Positions 9,101 through 20,187 of a stretch of 64,000 bases of DNA are shown one piece after another. The position numbers and the translations under genes were made by a program. Position 1 is the stretch's first letter, and every line of letters starts with the position of its first letter. The stretch comes from Rhodocollybia butyracea (Eukaryota; Basidiomycota; Agaricomycetes; Agaricales; Omphalotaceae). The stretch covers positions 20,959 through 84,958 of the forward strand of contig JADNRY010000268.1 of assembly GCA_015501585.1 (NCBI GenBank), read 5' to 3'. The notes below the pieces were generated by a model. It was given only the letters and a program-made list of their open reading frames with translations. It had not been told where the DNA came from and did no database searches.

Positions 9101-12100
9101 GGGGATTTGATTAATTTCTGCAACCCAAAGTTTGTGTTTTCCTTCTTGTTTAATTCTAATTACTTTGTCAAGATACCCGTGAACATTTTGATTTAACAAA
9201 GTGTTTTCTGGAATCATTGGCAGTACACTCACATATAACTGTGGTGTGCTGTGAGCAATTGGAAAATAAAAGACCCGCACACATTTTGCAATCTCATCTG
9301 CCATCTCCACTATCTTTGGGTTCAAATTCTGTGCAACTTACTCAGATGATGTGCATTGTAGTTGTTCCATTTTGTGATTCTTACCTTTGCCTTTCTCCTA
9401 TCTGACAATATGTCCATGCTAACTCGGATTTGCGATGTTCTCCCCATCAAGCTCAAGCACTCCATCCAATATACAATCTTCTCCTCACTCATTAGCTTTA
9501 CTACCTGTGCCATCATATGATCATCTGGTTCCTCTGTCTCACCCAGATGATGAACCCAGCTCTCACAAGAATATTGTAGCTCTTCTGAGATATATTGTTT
9601 AACTCGTGTCTTTAGATCAGGATTTGATACCAGTTCATTGGGAATCCTAGAATCATCTAGCTTGCAGATGTTGAATTTCAACTGGCCATCAACACTTTCA
9701 AACAAGCAAGTGTAAGCTGCCTGTGTTGTTCCTTCAGATTGGTATCAAACCCCTTTTCTCTCCTTCTTCCTGGATGAATTCTTTGAAAGATAAATGGAAC
9801 TTGAGTTTGCCATCTTCACTCTTGTAAAGTACTGCACCCAAAGATCTTACTGCAGACTGTGCATAACTACCAATGAGCTCCTTCAGTGCATTTTCTGTCA
9901 CTGGGGACTCAAGAATAAACAGTGTACCAATGACATTCAAGTAGGCATCACTATCATTGGCTTGGTCTTTTATGGCCTCTTTCAAGACAGTTGTGTATAA
10001 CTCATATAAGGCATCATAGGAATCCTTTCCAGATTTAAATCCTTGTTGTTGGTTCCTCATAATCTCCAGCTGGTTCTTGGGTTGAAGTCCCTGAGCCAGG
10101 AACTTGAATGCAGTGTCTGCCAATATAAAGAGTGGCTCTACATAAGACAATAACCATCGCTCATCATCCTCCGTGATGGCCTGAGCAACCACTGTGTTTT
10201 CCTCGATATGTTTTCTGAGAAACTTTGCAATGTCATCCTTGGTTTCCTGCTCTTTCTGAATATCTATTTTCCCATGCTCCCCATTTAGAAAAGTTGCCCT
10301 GATCTCAGTATTTGGCCTACTGGTTATCACAAACTTGATCCAGGTATGATTCTTGCACAGTTCTTGAACCTCTTTCAAAAACAATTTACGGCTTCCCTCA
10401 TCGGCCCACTCATCAAGTGCATCAATAATAACTAGTATCTGGCTTGTAGGAGATTCAACTTTCTCATTTTTCAGTAGATCCAATGGCTGATGCAACAGAT
10501 TTTTGAATTGGTAATGCAATCCACCTGAAGTGCTTAGCTGTGGATCATCTGCCAAATGTCTTCCAAATGCAGGAAACTTTCTTGCGATATTGTAAGCCAG
10601 TGTGGGAACCAGAATATGTAGATCTTCAGATCTGGTTCCTCTTGTGCAATGGAAACCAATGGCCAACTCAATACCAGTGAGATCTGGATCAACTGGCTTC
10701 TCACGGAACTTCTGTTCAAGTGAGCCCGCAATGGAACTTTTTCCTGTTCCTGCTAAGCCATGCAGCCAAACAATGCTACTCCTCTTGATGTTTCCTGTTA
10801 GCTTAGACAGAAGAGCAACGCGGGTATCCTCCATGCAAACTTTGTAGCCCTCGTGAGACTGAGGCTTCAACTTCTCTGTAAGGATCCTGTCATGCTCTGC
10901 AGAACATTACTTTTTTTAGTATCACTAATATCTGTAGATAGTTATTCATTCTCTTACTGATGGACAGGGCAATTGAAGCAGTAACTTGAGCCAAAACATC
11001 TCTGTACTGTTCCTTCAAATCATCAAATTTATTGCGGAAGTCAGAAATTTTGCCGGAAAGGTCTGAAGAAAACACCAGCTGCTCTGTAAAATTTCAAATC
11101 AGTCTGCAGCATATGGAGAGCCAGTCTATTTTGCACTTACTCAACATGGTCTCCTGACACTTGACCAATACTTGCTCAACAGCACCTTTGATGCAGTTCA
11201 GGATAGAATCAATGACTTCTTCTATCATTTTTGAATGCTTCTTGAGGGAGTCAACATCTTCAATTGTAATGATGGTGAGCACGCCTCCCATATGCTCAAA
11301 AAGATTGAGGATATCCTGATGACACTTTTCCTGTTTTTTCAGAAACTAGAGATTGAAGTTTTCAAGTTACTGCATATTCGCATATAAACTCAACAGAAGT
11401 TCCTACCTCAAAAGCTTGAGTGGCTGCACTTATGGCTACTCCGGCTGCAGCATTTAACTGTTAAAGTGACCATGAGTTTTTGAAGACTTCGAGCACTTTG
11501 AACAATTAAAGATAAACTCACTCCTCCCACAGCACTTGCTAATTGCAAGATTAAGTCAAGCCCAGCTTGATACTTCCCAAGTTTGGATACAATCGATGTA
11601 GGAGGACTAAATGTTTTCAAAACATGATCAAGTGAATACTATTCATTCTGATGTCAAGATGGAAAAATGTCTCGAATGGTGTCAGCACTTACAGCAGAAA
11701 TGCTCAGTATGATTGTCAAATCAGCTCCAGTCAAGGTGAATTCTTGAGTATCCCCTTTCCAATCCATATCAATAAAAGCCCTGCTAAGTTTGATACATTA
11801 CTTACCTGTTACACCTGATTTAACAAAATTATTGAAGATGTCCTCATTCTTGAGCGAAAATGGGCTGGAAACCAAAGATTTGGATTTGCGAACTTTGTGG
11901 TGCTCTTCAATGTCCACAGTGATCATCCCTTGTGCATCCACAACACTACTCATCAAATTGTCAATTTAATGCACACGAGATCTGGAAAACCGGTGGCAGC
12001 TCCGAAAAGTCTCTATGTATTCAAGGTACATGCAGAAATTCAAGCGTGTGTTGCATACTATCCCAAACAAAAAAAAACCGAAACTAAGCACTAACATGTT

Positions 12101-12286
12101 GGTGTTCATCTCCCATTGCATCTCACGATTTACTTTTTGGCGGCCACTCTTGGCAACACCGCCTTTCTCATCAAGCATGCCATCTTTCTTAGCTTGAAGA
12201 GTCACGGAGATTTTCCCTCTTTTGGGAGGGCTATCGAGTTTGAGCTTGATCGCTGGTATTTTCACACACAAATGAGCAGAAGACAT
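5959..12286 (-). pseudogene. NLR1: C2-like / helical / NACHT / WD40 receptor, multiply frameshifted
   Basis: This is a paralogue of NLR2 and NLR3, with ATG at 12286 and the same exon plan. Exon 1 ends at 12096. The NACHT exon runs from 10895 with Walker A GLAGTGKS and Walker B ILVIIDALDEW. The linker exon ends at 9385, a 56-base intron covers 9329-9384, and the WD40 exon starts at 9328. About 22 WD40 repeats follow, then the fungal LLFWLPSQYR C-terminal motif. Compared with its paralogues it has single-base losses near 9745, 9681, 8070, 7942, 6782, 6721 and 6535. The first would end the protein soon after NACHT. Such NACHT-WD40 proteins act in the fungal cytosol as STAND-type recognition switches that trigger cell death. 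NLR1 is either a decaying gene or one hit by assembly indels. Confidence 0.85.
6300..9110 (-). repeat. WD40-coding minisatellite of NLR1, about 22 units of 129 bases
   Basis: Each 43-residue unit follows the pattern KGH, three variable residues, V(Q/E)[15 protein letters not shown], one variable residue, D(Q/E)[14 protein letters not shown]. The spacing between equivalent sites in the first and last unit is about 2704 bases, i.e. 21 steps minus a few lost bases. A block of five units is duplicated: the equivalent sites at 8561 and 7918 are 643 bases apart, 645 minus two deletions. Confidence 0.92.
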
Positions 12287-12542
12287 GAATATATGACTGC
12301 GGCGTACCCTCAATCTTGAAAACCAACCTATCGATTAACACGAGTCAGCTATCGATGAAAGGATTCAATGAAGGAGTCGGATAACATACTTGGACAAATC
12401 GAGCTTTGGGTTAAGTGTGGTAGACATGCGTTACTGGATTCACGAAAATTGCGGCGATGATGATGGTACGACGTCAAGAAACAATTTGTTGACAGTCGAA
12501 ATGAGTGTCCATTTCTGTTTGAAGATAACGTCAAAAAAAAAT

Positions 12543-12575
12543 GGACATGGGATCAAGCTTTCATAATCCCGTGTC
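12543..12575. promoter_or_regulatory. Inverted repeat upstream of NLR1
   Basis: The arm GACATGGGAT (544-553 in the last three digits) faces ATCCCGTGTC (566-575), with one G-T type mismatch. The same motif is present at a similar distance upstream of NLR2 (38811-38843) and NLR3 (53818-53843), about 230-260 bases before each ATG. It could be a binding site in the divergent NLR/P promoter or only shared ancestry. Confidence 0.5.
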
Positions 12576-14300
12576 AGTTTTGACATTTGATCAAGGTCAT
12601 TGCTTTCCGTTTCCGCCGCTGAGAGAGTTTCGACGCTCAGTCAAGTCTTCATCTTCATTATCCAGCCCACTTTCACGCCTACGCGTCCGCCTTATTGCTA
12701 CAAAGATCCTTTTCCAGCGCAATCCGAAGGATGGATGGGAGTTCTCATGCGAATAGCACCATGACCGGCGGGCATGCATGTGGAGATTATTATGACATTG
12801 AATGGTCACCGGTCATGCATTCATGATTGAGGCACATGGTGGAGATTAAGATATCAAAGGTATCCCAGACTATCCCAGCCCCGGACGGGCATCTACCTCG
12901 AGTGTCTAGTCGATGAGAGCGATTGAGAGTGGTTTTTGGTTGGTTTCATTCTCTCCAGGTCGACCTGCCAGTCCAGTGGCAATCTTGCCATCAAAAACTC
13001 GCTGCTTTCTGTGTTTTTTACTCTCTTTTTCCTCCATACGCGGCAAAACATGTCTACTTTTCAAGGCGACAAACCATTCGGCGATGGTATATTGGAAATG
13101 TTTCTGAGAACGAGGCAAGAGCAGTAAACATGGCACCCGACGCGGAAGATTTTACAAGGTGAGCGGTGTCTATCATCCCTTGTTGCTCACGCTCAACTTC
13201 GTCACTACTAGTCCTGCTCCCAAAGCTAGCTCATAAAGTTCTTCTACATCTTTGTCTGCTCATCTGCAGCGGTGGTCAAATATCTTTTCCATGCCGCATC
13301 CATTTCGGTCAATGGCCAGTTCGAGTCCTGGCGACAATATCATCCCAACCAAACGGATCGAAACCCACTTCCCACTTTCATTCGCCGCTCCCGCCGTCCG
13401 TCCCTTCCAATAAATCATCTGCATCTCCAGACCCCTCTGCACCCAGCTTCCTCATAACACACAAATCTCATATCTCAACCGATCTCAATCTATTCACTAA
13501 GACACAAATTAATAAAAGCCAACGTTGTATTGAAGCAAATCTGGTTCTTCTGGTGGTGCGACACTTCGTGTAACAAGTCCTCGTTCCGATCCGGAGGTCA
13601 TCAATCGCCGGATCCTGAGTATACCGTCGTGCAACTTCTCCTCCTCCTTGCTTCTACTCATTCCTTTCCTTCCTCTTTCGCTCATTCATCTCACGTTCCT
13701 GGACCCACAGATGTACCTATGCTCCATCAGGCTTACTACAATGTGCGCGCTGGCTGGCTTGTCGGAATTAATTCAGGATTCAAAATCCTTCTACTACTTC
13801 GAACTTCGAGTTGCGGAAGTACAGGTAGGACAGCAACACATCTCCTCATTTCCTCAATACCTCTGGACCAGTACCTTTCGGACGGTGGATGATTACAGAG
13901 CGATTGAAGGCAGAGCTACTGGTGCCAGTGAAATCCTGGTGGCCAGTCTTTGCTTCCATCTCTCATCTTCCGAGACTCATTCGCGCTCTTGTAATATTGA
14001 CAACGTGTGACGGAACCTCGAATGGTTGGTAGTATTGTTGATTCAAGTTGGGGTGCGTGAGGTGATTGCTCCAGAGTCGAGGGTAGCTGGTAGTTTGAGG
14101 ACGCCTACCCACAATGATTCACTGAAAGTGATTCTCTGTTCTACAGATACGGGTACGGTACCTCTCAATATTGGCGCTAACAAGTACTGCGCTTGTCGTT
14201 GGACATGTACTTCCTTTACTTCAACCACAGATAGTCTGATTGAAAGCGTTGCGGAAGATTGAAGAATATACAGGATGCGTCAAGCGGGGTTCACGAGCGA
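12576..14300 (+). pseudogene. P-module fragment, copy 1
   Basis: This CT-rich plus-strand region lies head-to-head with NLR1. It has small intron-like GT...AG pieces (a GTGAGC donor near 13160 and an AG acceptor near 13209) and short frames rich in Ser, Pro and His. The same order of sequence recurs at 15050-15560, 26800-29320, 38870-39452 plus 41295-41640, and 55020-56160. No copy keeps a long frame and I do not recognise the family. It looks like the remains of a duplicated gene transcribed divergently from the NLR. Confidence 0.4.
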
Positions 14301-14305
14301 TCTAT

Positions 14306-15109
14306 TCAGTACATAGACGTCTTCAGTAGCAACGTAATTTGGATTGCAAGTAAGTACATCGTATACATAATAGATTGACTACTAACAATGCTGTTAAAAT
14401 CTCCCTTGTCTTCGTCCCGAGCATTGATATTGAAGGCTACTAGGACATCGAAACACGTATACCCCTCCAAGACAGGTAGACCACCCGCGTCAAGACCGGA
14501 ATCGCTGCATTTGCGGCAATATGATGAAGGTTGTATCCCTGAGACACCGAATGGACAGATATGCGAATCCACGGTCGCCAAGTAGGTCCTAGTTCGACGA
14601 CATAGCGCCAAACACTAAGCTAGACATTAGAACAATCCCTAAACACAACGCCAAAAACACTCACTTCAGTATTATTATACCGACCGTAACGCTTCTAGTC
14701 CACAAAAGCGGTACCAACTCACTTGAAAAAACGCCCTACCACGTTCAGCCCTACCATGGCGGATGATAAGATGGCGCCAAAGAGGAAGAGAAGAAAGGTC
14801 AAGTGAACAAGGAGCGAAAGTAATGCGGGAACACCGTGGGCCTTGAGGAATAAAGATCAATATGAGATCGATTGGATGGTGGTAGATAAGAGAATAAAGG
14901 TAGAGAGAACAAGGAATGCAAAGGTGACTTCGGAACGCTGTACGTTCTTCGTCTTTGTAGTTGCATACTGCGAGGGAAGAGCTGTAACAAGGAGTGAATA
15001 TGGCTACATATTTGGAACATACCCAGTACCCGACGCAGCAAGACTGTACGAGGTAAGCGATGTCTATTATTGCTTGTTGCTCACGCTCAACCTTCGTCAC
15101 TCCTCGCAA
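14306..15109 (-). pseudogene. M-module fragment, copy 1 (hydrophobic protein remnant)
   Basis: Minus-strand frames encode short hydrophobic segments of membrane-span length, e.g. within 14675-15109. The conserved piece around a SLTFLLLSIS-like stretch and an aromatic piece ending RFCGLEALRSV are also seen at 56518-56895. The copies share intron-like breaks and many stops. A multi-pass membrane protein gene is the simplest source, but the function is unknown. Confidence 0.4.
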
Positions 15110-15789
15110 AGCTAGATCTTCTTAAAGATCTTCTACGCCTGTGCATTCTGCAACAGTGGTCATCTTTTTCAAGTCGCCTCCATTCTCAGTCAACGGCGAC
15201 GATGTCATTGAAGTTGAATAGATCCGAACCGACTTCCCACTGCTTTCGCTGTCTGTCCCTTTCAACGAATCATCCCCGGGTCCTCTGCACCCAGTCTACT
15301 CTCACAGACAAAATCTCGGATTCAACCTCCCTCGATTTTACGAGCTCAATGTGGTGCCTATTATTGCTCATTGCTTGACTTCCGTCAATGCAAGTCCTGC
15401 ACCCAAAAGTTGCGTCAGCCGCTAGATCTTTCTTAGTTCACTCTGCAAGGGTAGTCAATCATCTTTTCCAAGCAAGAAGTTGTTGTTTCCTCATACTTGG
15501 TCAATAGCTAATGTCTCGAGAAAACTGGATCGGTCGGATGGGTCACGAATCATCAAGGAAAGGTTGTAGGGATTTTGATTTGGTTTGCGATGCGAGCTTC
15601 TGTACATCGTATATACAAACTGCTATCAAATTTCCCTCGTGTTCCTCCTAAGCGCCGAAGCTACAGGCTAGTACTAGGGAAACAAGACACGTATATCGCT
15701 CATTGAAGACAGCTGCATTTGCAGGGACGGGGGGTAAAGCAAGCCAGGGGGTCCTATGTCTGAAGCAACGAATAGCCGGATACGCGAAC
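15050..15789 (+). pseudogene. P-module fragment, partial second copy
   Basis: 15061-15320 repeats the sequence of 13174-13440 and 55067-55320 (a lariat-like intron piece followed by the Ser-rich segment) with many differences. The remainder to 15789 is low-similarity sequence into which the Harbinger element inserted at a TAA. No open gene is supported. Confidence 0.35.
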
Positions 15790-15792
15790 TAA

Positions 15793-15839
15793 GAGGCTGT
15801 TCAGCTGCCCGCGAGCGATCACTCGCGAGCACTTTTTGC
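15793..15839 (+). repeat. Left terminal inverted repeat of Harbinger element
   Basis: These 47 bases match the reverse complement of 18729-18775 exactly. They contain an internal near-palindrome with GCGAG and CTCGC arms that could serve as a transposase or Myb-protein binding site. Confidence 0.95.
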
Positions 15840-15960
15840 CGAAGACCAATTCCCTAATAGAGTAGGTTAGTCGTCTGAGTGACATGACGCCATTTGTAAT
15901 GTGATATATAAGTGACACGCCCACGCCGGCCTTTACGGCTTTTTCAAACGCGTCGCGCTG

Positions 15961-17301
15961 ATGCAGCCTGAACGCCTACCTCTCGAACTTTTGAAGAAGC
16001 TTGTTGCCGCATATTCCTTTCTTCTCAGTGTCATTGCCACAGTAGCTGGAATACACGCCTCACCACAATACTGGAAGCAGCCATACCATACCTCTTCACT
16101 AACAGGACTTGGCTGGGTTAAGGAATTAATTTATGGGCATCCTGACCGCATCCACTGTGAGTTTGGGGTTAATCTTCACGTCTATGTGGCTCTGGTTGAG
16201 CAGCTCCGCGTCCTGGGAATGTCGGATACTCGATATATCACAGTGGAGGAGCAGGTTGGAATATTTTTGTACATGTGTCGTACAGGACTCTCCGTGAGGC
16301 ACATTGGTGAGCGCTTTCAGCATGCAAATGCAACCATATCCAAGTAAGTGTTATCTCCTATGGTAAGGATTGCTTATAGTAAAACCAACTAGATACTTCC
16401 GAGAAGTTCTGTTCAAGCTCTCATCACCTGAATTCTACAACTGCTACGTTCAAATGCCAAAAACTGGGGATCCTGTCCCTGAATCCATTCTGAATGATCC
16501 AAAGTTTTTCCCGTTCTTCAAGGATGTGATTGGAGCAGTTGACGGTACACATATTGCCTGTGTGCCAAGTGCAGCAGACCGTGATCTTGCCCGAAATCGC
16601 AAAGGCTTTGTGTCACAGAATTGTTTGGCAATATGCTCATTTGACATGCGTTTCTTGTACTTGGTTGCCGGATGGGATGGATCTGCGGCGGATGCTTCAA
16701 TGTATGTGGATTCCCGCATGACAGACTTACCTGTGCCAGACGGGAAGTATTTTCTGGCTGATGCTGGATTCGGAACATGCAGTACACTTCTGCTGCCTTA
16801 TTCTGGTGTTCGTTATCATTTGAAGGAATGGGAAAAAGCTGATCTACGGTAAGCATAACTTTGCATACATCATTATACCTGATCACAATTATATACAGTC
16901 CAGAAAACCATCGGGAACTTTTCAACCTCCGTCATGCTGTTGCACGCAATGTAGTTGAACGGATATTTGGTGTTGTGAAAGCTCGATGGGTGATTCTGGT
17001 CCATCCACCTGCATTCAGCATGACAATTCAAGCCCGTATTCCACCAGCACTTGCAGCATTGCATAATTTTATTCTCACATTTGATCCCTCAGACATTGAG
17101 GAGTACTTGAATGATCCTGAGGTCTTTGAACAGTACCGTGCAGCAACTGATCATGAAGACAACATATTTGGATCTCTGGCATCAAGTGCACCAACTGCAC
17201 AGGAGAAGGCAGAGGCAGAGCGGGTGAGAGATGAGATTGCAACTGAAATGTGGGCTCAATATCAGGAGTGGTTGGCCAAGCAGGCTAAATTGAATGAGTA
17301 G
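15961..17301 (+). CDS. Harbinger-type DDE transposase
   Basis: There are three exons, 15961-16343, 16393-16848 and 16899-17301. The two introns are 49 and 50 bases with GT-AG ends, and the total is 1242 bases (413 residues) with consistent phases. The fold is that of a DDE superfamily endonuclease (DDE_Tnp_4): the N-terminal helical part has a YITVEEQVGIFLYM segment, the first catalytic Asp is in IGAVDGTHI, an Asp-rich region follows in GWDGSAADASMY, the FLADAGF motif comes next, and the Glu is in NVVERIFGVVKARW. It would cut and paste the element in the nucleus together with the Myb-like partner. All key residues appear present, so it may be active. Confidence 0.93.
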
Positions 17302-17317
17302 ATATCATGTACATGTT

Positions 17318-18611
17318 CTACACTAAGTTCTCCCGATGTTTTTTTAGGACACGTTGAACATACTTGGTACGAAGATCAGGATTAGTTAGCGAATTATACA
17401 TATCGACAATTTCTTTCTTTTCGCCGAGTATAAGCAAAAAATCCAGAACATCCTCACTGTCAAGGCCAGTTTCCTTTTCAATCAATGAGACTGCTTTCAT
17501 GCGACGAGCAGGAGTGTCATTGATTGAAGATGAACCAGACGAGGGAGTGTTGGCGGCGAGGAATTTTTCGAAAGTAGTACTCATCCCAGAAACTTGTCCT
17601 AGAATACCTGAAAGGGCATCTGTCTTCTTTCGTTTAGAAGATGACGGTGGAGCGAAGATGTTTTTGGGCGTGTCCTTTGATGACAATGATTTTGCTGGTG
17701 CCGGCGTAGGTGTCTGTACATCAGCGGGACGTTTGAGTGATATAGGAGCGGGCGATCCAGCGAGTGAGATGGGCGATGATTTGGGGGAGATCGAAGGAAG
17801 AACAAGATCCTATAAAAGATTAGTTAATGTAGATAAGAGAGTTCATTGTGCAACGCACCTCGTTCATAGCATCATTCATAGCAAAATCTCGTTCCATTTG
17901 TGAGAAACTCCAATCCTGGCTTTCTGTATCTTGTACTGTGCCTTCCTCTTCAACTGATGTTTCCTGCCCAGCTTCAAGACCTCCAGTCTCATTCAGTGCC
18001 AAATCCCCATCACCATTGCTGTCTTCGTCTTCATCTTTCTCCCCCTGGCTCTGCGTAAATGCACTTGAAGGACGGAACACATGTGTCCCTCGAGGTTTGT
18101 AAGGTACAACTTTCTCTACTTGCTCGAGGTAGATCCACCCTTTATTGCGAAATGGTTTGGCATCGGGGTTTTTTGCAACATATCGATCCCAAACATCGGC
18201 CGTGGTTGTGTTGACGTTGGCACCAAAATCATCATGCCAGGAGCCCCAGCCGCTCTTGGACTTGATTTCGTTGATGATCCGAAAGATCTTCTTCAACTAA
18301 AAGAATCAGTTAGTTAAGTAGCAGTGAAAAATATATTAGATACGCACTGCAAACCATTTCCTCTTGCAAGCTGCAGCATTCTTTACAGCTCCTTCTGTAC
18401 GAGTTTCTTCCAGATACAATGCAGCGGCGGTAAACGTTGTATTTTTGAAGTTTCCGCTGTCACCAGCTTCTGATTGATGCTCGAAAAGAAAGTCAAGGAA
18501 CCTGGTAACATCCGTGTGAGCCCACTGGGCTTTTTCTTCGGCAGTCTTAGGCGGCGGTTTTGGGCGGGTGACCGGACCATCATCCTGGTCTTTCTTTTTG
18601 CATGGTGGCAT
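17318..18611 (-). CDS. Harbinger second protein, Myb/SANT-like DNA-binding domain
   Basis: Exons are 18611-18348, 18296-17859 and 17809-17318 (minus strand), giving 1194 bases and 397 residues with every junction in phase. The N-terminal 150 residues fit a Myb/SANT-like domain: W-rich helices, KRKWFA, the KSKSGWGSWHDDFG segment, VWDRYV and FRNKGW. The middle is acidic and the region near residue 290 is Lys-rich (SSKRKKT). In PIF/Harbinger elements this second protein binds subterminal DNA and helps import the transposase. The ATG at 18611 opens with a basic PPCKKK stretch. Promoter sequence must lie within about 160 bases of the right end. Confidence 0.85.
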
Positions 18612-18728
18612 TAGATTAAGGACTCAGAGGACGCGACGTGCAAGTTAATATATTCATCGTGAAATCACTAGGTAACATCGTCACAAGTCATGATCAGTCA
18701 GTCACCAGGGTCACAGCGACTAAGATTT

Positions 18729-18775
18729 GCAAAAAGTGCTCGCGAGTGATCGCTCGCGGGCAGCTGAACAGCCTC
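18729..18775 (-). repeat. Right terminal inverted repeat of Harbinger element
   Basis: Exact reverse complement of 15793-15839, followed by the TAA duplication at 18776-18778. Confidence 0.95.
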
Positions 18776-18778
18776 TAA

Positions 18779-19498
18779 TGGACACTGATATCAAAGCAAT
18801 GACCAGACATCAGGACAATTGCTAGTTGCAACAACAAAAAAAAACTCACTTCAGAATACCAACTATAACGCGAACCGCCGCCCGGAAAAGTGCTAGTGAT
18901 ACCCCAAGTACACACAAAGAAATTCCCCGCCGTAACACGTACGCGTAATGGTCCACTATGGCGGATGATGTGACGGCGCAGATGAGAGATATTGATAAGA
19001 GAAGAAACGCCAAGAGAATGACGAGAGCAAAAGTGATGCGGGAACAGTGTTCTTGGTTTTTGAACTTGCGTGTCGAGTGATGGAGCTTGGAGGATAGATA
19101 TATTCCAGGAGAGCTTACGAGGTTTGAATTCATAGCTGGGATAAACGAGCTGTCGTATGAGATAACGACTGGCTGGATAATACAATGACAGATGGCCAGA
19201 TATTCATGAAACGTCAGAGCGATCTCTGGATGCAACGACGAAGGACTCACCTCAGCATCTCGACCATAACACTGGTTGCGGCCACAAATGCGCCCAAGTA
19301 CCCATGAAAAAATGTCCCGCTACACAGTCCAGGCCTAGTCAGGATGTATCCCATGGATGAGATCGCCGAGATCTTGAGAGAGCGACACCGATAACGAATA
19401 AGATTGATAAGAGAGGAAAGGTAGAGAGAACAAAGGATGCGAAGGTGACTCGGGAATGTCGTGCATTCTTGGCAGGTTTTGAGTGACGTTGGTTGTGG
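18779..19498 (-). pseudogene. M-module fragment, continued beyond the Harbinger insertion
   Basis: Minus-strand frames (e.g. within 18846-19250) encode hydrophobic stretches and repeat sequence found at 29585-30160 and 41830-42350. The region ends at GGTTGTGG, the left target flank of the Ngaro-type element at 19499. Decayed; no continuous gene. Confidence 0.4.
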
Positions 19499-19603
19499 AT
19501 AAGCTAGTTGCCTAAATCATAGGATTCTCAGTAATGAATATGTAAAGGTAAATTCTGCAAAGTGACCAATAAGAGATGTAGGGGTTTGGCTGGGGCTCGG
19601 CCC
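19499..19603 (-). repeat. Ngaro terminal repeat B2
   Basis: The sequence starting ATAAGCTAGTTGCC is repeated at 19887 (B1) with nearly complete identity over about 98 bases; similarity fades in a GC-rich stretch. Spacer 19604-19735 separates it from A2. Confidence 0.88.
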
Positions 19604-19735
19604 CGCGCGGGTGGGTATCCAACGCGAAAAGAGGGCCGATCCGGAACGTCTCCTAGTGAGAGACGCTAGTACTGATACTTGATATAAGTGTAAGAATTTT
19701 CAGTAAATGGAAGACTTTAAGGTGTGGGTGGGTGG

Positions 19736-19886
19736 GAGCTTTTTAGAAGTAAAGTGTTTGGACGACGTTGGCGACGTTGAGAATCGGTTTGAGTTCAGCG
19801 TAAGGGGCTTAACGATGTGATAAGATGCCGATTCTCACGTCTGCCTATCTTATCCTCCAATAAGCGCCTTTAGCACTTATCTCGGA
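19736..19886 (-). repeat. Ngaro terminal repeat A2
   Basis: 151 bases that match A1 (25380-25530) with one C/T difference near 19857. It abuts B1, so the A-B junction needed for circle formation and integration is present internally. Confidence 0.9.
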
Positions 19887-19992
19887 ATAAGCTAGTTGCC
19901 TAAATCATAGGATTCTCAGTAATGAATATGTAAAGGTAAATTCTGCAAAGTGACCAATAAGAGATGTAGGGGTTTGGCTGGGGCTCAGCCCG
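19887..19992 (-). repeat. Ngaro terminal repeat B1
   Basis: Direct repeat of B2, immediately next to A2. It marks the downstream end of the coding region. Confidence 0.88.
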
Positions 19993-20187
19993 GCGCTCCC
20001 GCCCGTGGACGTTCTGTCCCAAACAGAGCCAGAGCTCCAAAAGAATGGAACGGGCGGGAAAACAAACCCAAAAAGAGCGAAGGCGTAATTAATGCGACGA
20101 TTTGCGAGGCCGTACTAGGATAGGAAGAAATTTCCATTTCCACACTGTGATAGAAGTAGCAACAAATTTTTACTAATTACTTGCTAA

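Larger units (their letters stand above)
15793..18775 (+). mobile_element. PIF/Harbinger DNA transposon, apparently complete
   Basis: Perfect 47-base terminal inverted repeats (15793-15839 and 18729-18775) begin GAGGCTGTTCAGC. They are flanked by the 3-base target duplication TAA (15790-15792 and 18776-18778), as expected of PIF/Harbinger. The element carries both proteins typical of the superfamily: a DDE transposase on the plus strand and a Myb/SANT-like protein on the minus strand, converging with a 16-base gap. Both genes splice to full frames, so the 2983-base copy may be autonomous. It sits in decayed cassette DNA. Confidence 0.95.

Noticed and set aside
6300..9110. CRISPR-like array of regular repeats
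   Set aside because: The 129-base period is coding WD40 repeat sequence with no unique spacers, in a eukaryotic context.
12541..12756. Plus-strand 71-codon frame in the NLR1 promoter
   Set aside because: Equivalent positions upstream of NLR2 and NLR3 do not keep it open, so it is promoter or P-leader sequence.
19604..19735. Additional Ngaro repeat between B2 and A2
   Set aside because: No second copy of this spacer was found in the element.
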